Both the position numbers and the translations under genes were made by a program. A stretch of DNA of 14,798 nt from the NCBI GenBank assembly GCA_964390795.1, contig CAYMLQ010000112.1, positions 1-14,798 on the forward strand, written 5' to 3'. The notes under the pieces are model-generated. The model ran no database searches, was not told where the DNA came from, and saw only the letters and a program-made list of their open reading frames with translations. The DNA is from CAYMLQ01 sp964390795. GTDB lineage: Bacteria; Verrucomicrobiota; Kiritimatiellia; RFP12; UBA1067. Below, in pieces: positions 1 through 8,694 of the stretch; the stretch's first letter is position 1, and the number at the start of each line of letters is the position of its first letter.

Positions 1-28
1 GAAGCGTCTTGTGTCTTCCCTTATAATC

Positions 29-52
29 GTTTAAAAAACCCGCTTTTTAAAC
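29..52 (+). promoter_or_regulatory. A/T-rich hairpin in the hppA upstream region
   Basis: Perfect 9-bp inverted repeat: GTTTAAAAA at 29-37, loop ACCCGC, TTTTTAAAC at 44-52. It is followed directly by C/G-rich sequence rather than a T run. It could end transcription arriving from outside the window, since a TATAAT lies just upstream at 22-27, or it could be a binding site. Its role is unknown. Confidence 0.4.
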
Positions 53-60
53 CCGACCGG

Positions 61-92
61 TTGACATGGACGGTCAAATGTGAAAAGATATA
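61..92 (+). promoter_or_regulatory. Possible hppA promoter / operator region
   Basis: TTGACA at 61-66 is a perfect -35 match. The best -10 candidates (AAGATA at 85-90, GATATA at 87-92) give spacings of 18 or 20 nt and are weak. The same -35 is half of a small inverted repeat, TTGAC at 61-65 and GTCAA at 73-77, which could be an operator. This is the only promoter-like sequence I see well placed for hppA. Confidence 0.3.
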
Positions 93-112
93 TTTGTCGA
101 AAATTTTTTCGC

Positions 113-146
113 ATTCTTGTCGGGTTTTTTTGTGACCGACAAAAAT
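113..146 (+). promoter_or_regulatory. Imperfect hairpin in the hppA leader
   Basis: The arms ATTCTTGTCGG (113-123) and CCGACAAAAAT (136-146) are complementary over 11 bp with one mismatch, and the loop contains seven T's. A smaller hairpin, CGAAAA/TTTTCG, lies just before it at 98-111. Both would fall in the 5' leader if transcription begins near 61-92. They could affect leader stability or attenuation. No known riboswitch is recognised. Confidence 0.35.
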
Positions 147-165
147 GGCGGAATTTTTAACCTGT

Positions 166-172
166 AAAGGAG
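166..172 (+). promoter_or_regulatory. Ribosome binding site of hppA
   Basis: AAAGGAG lies 10 nt before the ATG at 183. It fixes that start, and with it the signal-peptide-like N-terminus of the protein. Confidence 0.75.
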
Positions 173-182
173 TTCGTTAGTC

Positions 183-2573
<2,391 letters not shown>

Positions 2574-2593
2574 AAGGTTCCCGGACCAATGAG

Positions 2594-2636
2594 AAGGCCG
2601 GCTGCCAGAATCTGGCAGCCGGCCTTTGTCTTTTTC
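2594..2636 (+). terminator. Intrinsic terminator of hppA
   Basis: Perfect 15-bp stem (2594-2608 with 2612-2626) and a 3-nt AAT loop, followed by a T-rich tail reading TTGTCTTTTT. It lies 20 nt after the hppA stop. Read from the other strand the hairpin is followed by CTCATTGG, so it would only weakly terminate the convergent symporter gene. Confidence 0.9.
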
Positions 2637-2658
2637 TAAGCCGTTCCCTTTCGTCCGC

Positions 2659-4623
2659 TCAGCTCAGGCGGATCTTGCCGACCATGCGCATCAGGAAGGC
2701 GGTCGAGACCACCGAAATGGCCGCCAACACAACGCCCAGCAGCGTTCTTCCGTACAGCAGGTAGCCGATTCCGAAGAGCGCGGTCCAGACCGCCAGGCAG
2801 CCGATCATCATGCAGAGCAGGCCCATCGGAACGTCCCAGCCGCGCGCGTCATTGGGGATGTTCGACAGCTCCTCGACCTTGCGCCAGCCGGGACCGCCCG
2901 GTCGGATGCGGCTGCAGAAGCGGGCGAGCACCTCCTGCTTCTCAGGCGGAGTGAGGTAGGTCACCGCCACCCAGCCGGTGGTGGTGAGGAGGATGCCGAT
3001 CACCAGCTTCCAGGCGCTGTAGTCCATGATGTCAAAAAGCCCGGACGCCTTCATCGCGGCATCCACGCCCAGCGGCCCCGCGCCCCACTGGAAGAAGCAC
3101 GCCACCGCGAAAGAGACGGTCATCGCCGAAATCTCGCTCCAGGCGTTGATGCGCCACCAGAACCAGCGCAGGATATAGAGCAGGCCGGTGCCCGCGCCGA
3201 TCTGCAGCAGGATGTCGAACGAGTCCTTGGCGTTGCGCATCCAGAGCGCCACGAGGCCCGCGAGCACGAGCAGGGCGAGCATGACGCCGCGGCCGACCGC
3301 CACCGCCTGCTTCGGCGTGGCGCTGCGGTTCACGAAGCGGGTGTAGAAATCCTGCACCACGTAGGATGAGCCCCAGTTGAGGTGCGTGGCGATGGTGGAC
3401 ATGTAGGCGGCGATGAGCGAGGCCACGATCAGCCCGAGCCAGCCCTTCGGCATGGTGGAGATCATGCCCGGATAGGCGATGTCGTTGCGCAGGAACTGGT
3501 CGTCCACCTTGGGGAAGGCCTTGGCCAGGCTGCCGACCCCGGCCGCGTCGGCTTTGGCCTGCCGCACCTGGCCGCGCGCCTCGTCCGTCAGGTCGGCCTT
3601 CTTGGCCTGATAGGCTTCGACGAGCGCGGGGTTCTCCTTGAGCCACGCCTGTGCCGCGTCCTGCTCGGCCTTGGGGGTGAGCGGGAACTGCACCAGCGAC
3701 ACCAGGGCCACGATGATCCACGGCCACGGCCGCATGGCGTAGTGCAGGAAGTTGAAGAGCAGCGTCGCGCCGACCGCGTTCTTCTCGTCCTTGGCCGAGA
3801 GCATGCGCTGCGCCACGTAGCCGCCGCCGCCGGGCTCGGCCCCGGGATACCAGACGTTCCACCACTGCACGGCGATGGGCAGGATCAGCACGGTTACCAG
3901 CGCAGACAGGCCGCCGGCACCCGAAGGAAACATCGCCATCTTGGCCTGCACGTCCGCATTTGCGAAGAGTTCCTTGAGTGAGGTGATGCCTCCGACGTCG
4001 GCCGAGTTGACCGCGTAGATCGCCGCGAAGAACGCGCCGACCATCGCCACCGAATACTGGTAGAAGTCCGCCCAGATCGAGCCGGTCAGGCCGCCGAGCG
4101 TGGCGTAGATCGCGACGCCGAGCGAGGCGTACACCAGCGTGGCGACCGGGGAGAGACCGAACAGAACCTGGCCGATCTTGATGGCCGCCAGCGAGACGGT
4201 CGCCATGATCATGATGTTGAAGAAGATGCCGAGATAGAGCGCCCGGAACCCGCGCAGCACCGCCGCGGGCCGGCCGCTGTAGCGGATCTCGTAGAAGCCC
4301 AGGTCGGTGTCCAGCGCCGAGCGGCGCCACAGCTTGGCGTAGACGAAGACGGTCAGCATGCCGGTCAGCAGGAAGGCCCACCACGCCCAGTTGCCGGCCA
4401 CGCCCTGCGTGCGCACGATGTCGGTGACGAGGTTCGGCGTGTCGCACGAGAAGGTGCATGCCACCATCGAGACGCCCAGCAGCCACCAGGGCATGGTGCG
4501 TCCGGAGAGGAAGAAATCCGCCGCGCTCTTGCTCGACCGCCAGGCCGCTGCCGAGCCGATCGCGATCACTGACAGCAGAAACCCGATGATGATCGCCCCG
4601 TCCAGAAACGTGATCCTCAACAT
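2659..4623 (-). CDS. SSS-family sodium:solute symporter
   Basis: Inner-membrane Na+-coupled transporter of the solute:sodium symporter family; the substrate cannot be read from sequence. The 654 residues form about 13 hydrophobic helices. Family features include GVSMVACTFS near 50-59, GGLTGSIWADFYQ at 177-189, GGGGYVAQRMLSAKDEKNA at 265-283, and the Na2-site helix AAYMSTIATHLN at 405-416. A hydrophilic, Lys/Ala/Glu-rich insert at about 313-385 separates two membrane helices and would form an extramembrane helical loop. I chose the ATG at 4623 (MLRITFLDG) because GGA lies 8 nt upstream; the longer frame from 4680 adds 19 residues without a good SD. The AI-2E-family gene upstream runs the same way, 122 bp away. 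Convergent with hppA, whose pump could supply its Na+ gradient. Confidence 0.88.
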   Translation of the reverse strand: MLRITFLDGAIIIGFLLSVIAIGSAAAWRSSKSAADFFLSGRTMPWWLLGVSMVACTFSCDTPNLVTDIVRTQGVAGNWAWWAFLLTGMLTVFVYAKLWRRSALDTDLGFYEIRYSGRPAAVLRGFRALYLGIFFNIMIMATVSLAAIKIGQVLFGLSPVATLVYASLGVAIYATLGGLTGSIWADFYQYSVAMVGAFFAAIYAVNSADVGGITSLKELFANADVQAKMAMFPSGAGGLSALVTVLILPIAVQWWNVWYPGAEPGGGGYVAQRMLSAKDEKNAVGATLLFNFLHYAMRPWPWIIVALVSLVQFPLTPKAEQDAAQAWLKENPALVEAYQAKKADLTDEARGQVRQAKADAAGVGSLAKAFPKVDDQFLRNDIAYPGMISTMPKGWLGLIVASLIAAYMSTIATHLNWGSSYVVQDFYTRFVNRSATPKQAVAVGRGVMLALLVLAGLVALWMRNAKDSFDILLQIGAGTGLLYILRWFWWRINAWSEISAMTVSFAVACFFQWGAGPLGVDAAMKASGLFDIMDYSAWKLVIGILLTTTGWVAVTYLTPPEKQEVLARFCSRIRPGGPGWRKVEELSNIPNDARGWDVPMGLLCMMIGCLAVWTALFGIGYLLYGRTLLGVVLAAISVVSTAFLMRMVGKIRLS

Positions 4624-4745
4624 ACCCGTTATCCTTTCCACATCCTCTTTCCAAATGCCCAACCCACTTATCTGAAACAAAATAGCACGGAGTTAACCTG
4701 GAGATAAAGCGAAAATATCGAGAGGAGGATGCCGAAAGTCAGGCG

Positions 4746-5921
4746 TCAGCGCAACTCTTTGATGTACTTGTTTTTGAGCAGGCGCCAGAAGACCACGATG
4801 AAGGCGCTGAGGGGGATCGCGAGGAGGACGCCGAGGATGCCCTTGAAAACAACGCCCCAGAAGAGCAGCGAGAAAATGATGACCACATCGTTGAGCCCCG
4901 TCTTTTTGCCCTGGATGCGCGGCGTGATGAAATACCCGTCGATGAACTGGATCACGCAGAACACGGCAAGCACCAGGCCCAGGCGCAGGCCGCTGCCGCC
5001 CTCGCCGAAGAAGGCCATCGGCAGGGTCACCGCGAGCCCGATGATGTTGCCGAGGTAGGGCACGAGGTTGAAGCCCCCCAGCGTGAGGCCGATAATGAGT
5101 CCGTAGGGCAGGCCGACAATCCAGAAGCCGAGTCCCATGAGGATGCCTTGGATCAGCGCGATCATCACCTGGCCGCGGAAAAAGGCGACGATGATGGCGA
5201 AGAATTCGTCGATCAGATAGGCGACGTCCTGGCGCATGTCAGGCTTCAAGAACGGCAGGAAGCTTTCGACGTTCTTGCCGGAGAAGGGTTTTGCGGTCAG
5301 GAAATAGATCAGGTAGACCGGCACCACCAGCCAGCCGATCAGCGAGACGACGTATTTGATCGCTTCCATGCCGAAGGAGAGCGCTTTGCCGCCGACGGCA
5401 TTGAGCGAGATCTTGTCAACAACCGAAGCGATGAACGCTTCCGGATCGGAAAGGAACGGCAGTTTCGCCTCGAGACCGAGCTTGGTGATGAACGCTTCGA
5501 GATTTGGGTTGGAGGCCGTTAGCGTATCAGAAATCTTCTCGAAGAGCGTGGGCAGGTACTCGAAGAGCGCGACGAGCTGGCCGACGAAAAGCGAGCCGAA
5601 GAAGAAGAGCAGCAGCCCGACGGGCAGAAAGAGGGAGAGGAACAGGGCCGGTAGCGCGAGCAGGTGCGCGCGCCGCAGCCGCGCGTGAAGCCAGAGGTAG
5701 TAGGGCTTGAGGATCAGCGTGAGGATCAGCGCCACGATCAGAGGCGTGAGAACGATCGAGACATAGGAGAGCAGAGAGTAGAGGCACCAGAGGATCATGG
5801 CCACGAACGCGGTCACGAGCGTGGCGCAGAGCGCCGTGATGCCGGCCGCGATGATGCCGTTTTGGCGTTCGGTAAAGGTAAGAGCCGGCTTGGGGTCGGA
5901 TGAGTTGCGGATGATGGCCAT
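4746..5921 (-). CDS. AI-2E/PerM family transporter
   Basis: Polytopic inner-membrane protein of the AI-2E exporter (PerM, YdiK, YhhT) superfamily. Members are variously linked to autoinducer-2 export, Na+/H+ exchange or uncharacterised efflux, so the substrate is open. The 391 residues begin with paired helices (about 20-95), then a helical soluble segment (about 110-200), and then a C-terminal hydrophobic core. Family-typical segments are FFRGQVMIALIQGILMGLG, GGFNLVPYLGNIIGL and the C-terminal GLNDVVIIFSLLFWGVVFKG. The ATG at 5921, with AAGG 8 nt upstream, is preferred. A TTG at 5945 would add eight residues encoded partly by a palindromic repeat (copy A) that begins only 16 bp upstream. A possible promoter lies at 6050-6078 inside the repeat pair. 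Confidence 0.87.
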   Translation of the reverse strand: MAIIRNSSDPKPALTFTERQNGIIAAGITALCATLVTAFVAMILWCLYSLLSYVSIVLTPLIVALILTLILKPYYLWLHARLRRAHLLALPALFLSLFLPVGLLLFFFGSLFVGQLVALFEYLPTLFEKISDTLTASNPNLEAFITKLGLEAKLPFLSDPEAFIASVVDKISLNAVGGKALSFGMEAIKYVVSLIGWLVVPVYLIYFLTAKPFSGKNVESFLPFLKPDMRQDVAYLIDEFFAIIVAFFRGQVMIALIQGILMGLGFWIVGLPYGLIIGLTLGGFNLVPYLGNIIGLAVTLPMAFFGEGGSGLRLGLVLAVFCVIQFIDGYFITPRIQGKKTGLNDVVIIFSLLFWGVVFKGILGVLLAIPLSAFIVVFWRLLKNKYIKELR

Positions 5922-5936
5922 AGGTGGAACCTTTTT

Positions 5937-6047
5937 AACGTTCAACGCTCAACGTTCAACGCTCAACTCTCAAGTAAAACCAGTTGACCTCGACAGTCGC
6001 CGTGCTCCCATCACCCTTGAAAGTTGAAAGTTGAGCGTTGAGAGTTC
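5937..6047. repeat. Heptad palindromic element, copy A
   Basis: The left arm has tandem 7-mers GTTCAAC, GCTCAAC, GTTCAAC, GCTCAAC and TCTCAAG (5940-5974). The core of about 41 nt (5975-6015) contains TTGACCTCGACAGTCGCCG. The right arm has CTTGAAA, GTTGAAA, GTTGAGC and GTTGAGA (6016-6043). The arms can pair imperfectly into a long cruciform or RNA hairpin. It sits just upstream of the AI-2E-family start codon, so it probably lies in that gene's 5' leader. Confidence 0.85.
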
Positions 6048-6049
6048 TT

Positions 6050-6078
6050 ATTATTACCGTTCAACGTTCAACTCTCAA
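6050..6078 (-). promoter_or_regulatory. Candidate promoter for the AI-2E family gene
   Basis: On the minus strand, TTGAGA (6078-6073) and AATAAT (6055-6050) are separated by exactly 17 nt, each 5/6 to the sigma-70 consensus. The -35 and spacer are the left arm of repeat copy B, and the -10 is the short A/T stretch between copies A and B. Transcripts would carry copy A in their leader. This is prediction from consensus only. Confidence 0.35.
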
Positions 6079-6160
6079 GTGAAAACCAATTGACCTCGAC
6101 AGTCGCCGGCCTCTCATCCCCCTTGAACGTTGAGAGTTGAGCGTTGAACGTTGAGAGTTC
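6058..6160. repeat. Heptad palindromic element, copy B
   Basis: Left arm GTTCAAC, GTTCAAC, TCTCAAG (6059-6079). The core at 6080-6121 has AATTGACCTCGACAGTCGCC. The right arm is CTTGAAC, GTTGAGA, GTTGAGC, GTTGAAC, GTTGAGA (6122-6156) plus GTTC. Same orientation as copies A and C, judged by the core. It lies 10 bp from copy A and 16 bp beyond the stop codon of the SWIM gene remnant. Confidence 0.85.
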
Positions 6161-6176
6161 TCTCCCTTTCCCCGCG

Positions 6177-7768
6177 TCACCCGATGATCTTGCCGGCCTT
6201 CTTCGAAATACCCTCAAGCCGGTCGAGCACCTCCGTGAGGCGGCGCTTGGGGCGGTGTTTTGCCCGCAGGTCGGCGATCAGAGCCGTCCACTCTTGCATC
6301 CGGCCCAGACGGGCGTAAACCGCCTTCATTTCATCGAGATAGGAAACGACGAATACGCATTTCTGCTTTTCACGCCGCACAGCCCCGTATCGGGCAGCGG
6401 CCAGAGGCTCTGCGGCTTCGAAACCGGGCATGGGGACGTGTTCCGCCCGCGCGAGCCTTTGGCTCTTGGCGGTTTCGGAGCGGGCGGGGCATCCGGCCGC
6501 ACCCCTGTCTCCAGCCAGAGCAACACGCCCGCGTGAACCGTCTCCCAGAGGCCAAGCGGCGCGGCCGCTTTTTCAAGCGCCGTATACGTGTCGGTATCGG
6601 GCCGGTCGAAAAACTCGGCGGAACGAAACGCCGCGACGAGCGGGTTGTCCCCTTTCTTTTGCGCCCGCTCGCGGAGCCGCCGTTCCAACTCCCACGCGAG
6701 GCCGGGAGCTTTCTCCAGCGTCGCAGCATACCCTTTCCGGCAACAGTCGTCGGCTTCGTCGTCCAAGCCTAGAGACGACAGGTGATCCACCAACTGACTG
6801 TAACACTGCGTAACCTCCGCCTCGCGCCGCAGCAGGTCTGATATTTCCGCTTGGCGTCCGGCCCGTTCCAGAGCCTCGAACGCTGCGCGCATGATCCCCT
6901 GGCGCGCATAACGTGCAGAGAACGAGTCGGCATCCGCCTTCGAGCCCGGCTTGCCCTCCGGCACGGGTGGCGCCTGCTTCAACAGTTTGTCAGCCACCTC
7001 CGACCAGACGGCGGCTGGAAACGCTTTTCCGTCCTTCCACAGACTCGGCAGCCCGTCGAAGAATCCACAGTCCTCGCGCAGCCGCACGCGCCGCTCCCAC
7101 AACAGCTTTTCCGCGTCCGGCCTCGACGACCGCGCCAGCGCGCGGAACACGATGTCCAAGCAGCTCGCGACCTCCCGCCCCGTCTCGCCCTCGTCGTCCG
7201 ACTGGCCGATCTGGCTCAACCCCGCATCGACCAGTTCATCGCCCAGCGCCACGACCTCGTCGGCGCGGCCCGCCTTGAGCAGCGCCTTCAGACGCTCGCG
7301 CACGGGCGTGTAGTCGGGGATATTCGACTCGTGCGACCAGTGCCGCCTCCAGCCGGGCTCAGCCGAGGCCTCCCGGATGGCGCGGCTGGCCGACTTCACG
7401 AGTCGCGCCACATCCGCAACCGCCAGTTCCGCCCGGTCCGCCAAGCGCTTCCTCAACTCGGGAACCTCGCACAGAACCTCTTGAACGACATGCAGCAACT
7501 CGTCCTTGGACAGGCGGGCCAGATAGGTGTCCACCTCGTCTTCTTTTTTTGCCCTGCTTGGCACAGGCGCGGACTCATCCGCATCCTCGCCGTCGTCCTC
7601 AAAGTCCTTAAGCTCCTCAAACCGCTCGTCGTCCTCTTCCGCTGAGGGCACTTCTGTCTTCGCCTTCACCGCTTCAAGATAGACCAGCACCGTGGCAACC
7701 GCGTGCTTGCAGGCCGTGCCGTAGGGGCAGGTGCAGACCGAAGCAGGTTTGCCTTTCTCAACGTTCAA
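6177..7768 (-). pseudogene. SWIM zinc-finger protein gene, 5'-truncated and frameshifted
   Basis: Remnant of a SWIM zinc-finger family gene. The CxC-x5-CxH motif (CTCPYGTACKH) comes only about 11 residues into the frame. Complete relatives, as I recall them, have a further N-terminal region before it. Here the frame opens inside repeat copy C: a TTG at 7768 with an in-frame TGA at 7774-7772, no ATG and no SD. The body runs through an acidic stretch, helical repeats and the conserved WPLPDTGL (near 6374-6397), then stops at 6326. The family's C-terminal end (YLDEMKAVYARLGRMQEW, then LRAKHRPKRRLTEVLDRLEG) continues in another frame down to the TGA at 6177. The stretch normally between WPLPDTGL and this end, recalled as some 70 residues, is missing, so a deletion plus frameshift occurred near 6345-6375. 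A residual product of up to 480 residues could still be made. Confidence 0.75.
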
Positions 7769-7857
7769 CGCTCAACTCTCAAGTAAAAACCAATTGACAT
7801 CGCCAGTCGCCGTGCTTGTTCCCTACTTGAGCGTTGAAAGTTGAACGTTGAGCGTTC
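7756..7857. repeat. Heptad palindromic element, copy C
   Basis: Left arm TCTCAAC, GTTCAAC, GCTCAAC, TCTCAAG (7756-7783). The core at 7784-7825 has AATTGACATCGCCAGTCGCCG. The right arm is CTTGAGC, GTTGAAA, GTTGAAC, GTTGAGC (7826-7853) plus GTTC. Its left arm abuts and provides the first codons of the truncated SWIM reading frame. It follows the PIN/partner gene pair on the minus strand. Confidence 0.85.
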
Positions 7858-7871
7858 ATTTCTTGCCCTTT

Positions 7872-7894
7872 CGGCGGGCTCGTAGCGCCCGCCG
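7872..7894. terminator. GC hairpin downstream of the PIN gene pair
   Basis: Inverted repeat CGGCGGGC (7872-7879) and GCCCGCCG (7887-7894) with a 7-nt loop, 16 bp after the stop of the small partner gene. On the minus strand it is followed by AAAGGGC, not a T run, so it is at best a weak or factor-assisted terminator. It could equally be another dispersed repeat. Confidence 0.35.
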
Positions 7895-7910
7895 TACTGG
7901 ACCGGATATA

Positions 7911-8159
7911 TCAGACGGACGCGTCTCTTTCCTCGGGCTTTTGCTCTGTCCCGTAAGCCGCACCCGCCTCTGCCACGTTGACGGCCAAATTCATCTCGCG
8001 CCCGCCCGCCGGAAAACCGAACCGTTTGGCAGTTTCCGCCGCGTCTTTCAGCCGCTTTCGAACAGCGTCTCTGACAGTCAACCCGGCGACCTCTCGAGCG
8101 CACTCGGCTTTCCACTCAAGTACTTCACTGAGTGCTTTCGACTCATTCTTCGCATTCAT
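7911..8159 (-). CDS. Small protein paired with the PIN protein, putative antitoxin
   Basis: An 82-residue protein that I do not recognise as a named family. It is predicted helical and charged: ALSEVLEWKAECAREVAG, then RDAVRKRLKDAAETAKRFGF, then an Ala/Gly-rich tail. The reading frame is open upstream to 8291, but the ATG at 8159 is favoured because it overlaps the last 17 bp of the PIN gene, a layout that suggests translational coupling. Small helical proteins encoded next to PIN ribonucleases usually act as their antitoxins, though most are encoded before the toxin, not after it. The assignment rests on context and size only. Confidence 0.55.
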   Translation of the reverse strand: MNAKNESKALSEVLEWKAECAREVAGLTVRDAVRKRLKDAAETAKRFGFPAGGREMNLAVNVAEAGAAYGTEQKPEERDASV

Positions 8160-8640
8160 CTTCCAGCACTCCTTCCGGTGAAACAATCCGTAACGGATAA
8201 ACGTATCCGCAACTTTCATTGACGGCCATGATGCGCCGCTCGCGATTAACGTTTGCCAAGTGCCTGAAATTCCAACTGGCCAGAACATCAAACGAATTCA
8301 GGGTGCATAGCGCCACGTGCGTGGCATCGTCGATCTGTTCAAAACAAAAAATAGACCATTCCAGATATGTCTGCACAAGGCGCTCGACATCCGCTGGCAT
8401 GATCTCAGGCACCATAAGCAAACCGTGTTCGACGACAGCACGCAAAAGGACTTCCCGTTTTCCGGCATCCTTCGTCCGCGATATCTCGTCGATCACCACT
8501 TGCGAAACAAACAGCGGAACGCCTTGCCGCTTCGCGCGGTCAAAAAAGGCCCATGTGGCCGCCTTTTTCTCGGGCGCGTCCTCCGCGAACAGAAAGTTGA
8601 TCACCGATGTGTCCAGATAAACCTTCAGCTTGCGGCTCAT
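8143..8640 (-). CDS. PIN-domain protein, VapC-like putative RNase toxin
   Basis: A 165-residue PIN-domain protein, the fold of VapC-type Mg2+-dependent endoribonucleases. The expected acidic residues are present: Asp10 in VYLDTSVINFLF, Glu52 in VVIDEIS, Asp104/Asp105 in IDDATHVAL, and Asp118 in FDVLASWNFRHLAN, with the W-N-F-x-H block typical of this subgroup. It starts at the ATG at 8640 with AGAGG about 5 nt upstream. The next gene overlaps its end and may encode the antitoxin. By eye its base composition is less GC-rich than the flanking lpd gene, and it lies among repeats, which suggests horizontal acquisition. Target RNA and toxicity are not predictable here. Confidence 0.85.
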   Translation of the reverse strand: MSRKLKVYLDTSVINFLFAEDAPEKKAATWAFFDRAKRQGVPLFVSQVVIDEISRTKDAGKREVLLRAVVEHGLLMVPEIMPADVERLVQTYLEWSIFCFEQIDDATHVALCTLNSFDVLASWNFRHLANVNRERRIMAVNESCGYVYPLRIVSPEGVLEDECEE

Positions 8641-8667
8641 ACAGCCTCTTTCGCCGCTTGTTTGGGC

Positions 8668-8685
8668 GTTGAACGTTGAGCGTTC
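8668..8685. repeat. Half heptad element, copy D
   Basis: Two right-arm heptads, GTTGAAC and GTTGAGC, plus GTTC. There is no core and no left arm. It lies between the lpd stop (8695) and the PIN start (8640), so it marks the other edge of the accessory block. Confidence 0.65.
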
Positions 8686-8694
8686 TCTCGGGTC

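Noticed and set aside
22..27. TATAAT as the -10 of hppA
   Set aside because: A perfect hexamer, but its -35 would fall at or outside the window edge and the 9-bp hairpin follows immediately; it may belong to something else.
5922..5945. TTG start at 5945 for the AI-2E family gene
   Set aside because: It would add eight residues encoded partly by repeat copy A; the ATG at 5921 has an AAGG at suitable spacing.
5937..6160. Insertion sequence with target-site duplication
   Set aside because: No transposase and no clear direct duplication flanking copies A, B or C.
6326..6431. Programmed frameshift joining the two parts of the SWIM gene
   Set aside because: No slippery sequence noted, and a stretch of conserved sequence between the two parts is missing, so a deletion explains it better.
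8160..8291. Longer start (8291) for the small PIN partner
   Set aside because: The extra 44 residues lie wholly over the PIN coding region and include several Trp/Cys-rich stretches with no SD; the ATG at 8159 is the coupled start.
5937..8685. CRISPR array
   Set aside because: Units are 7 bp without unique spacers and are arranged as palindromic arms; no cas genes.
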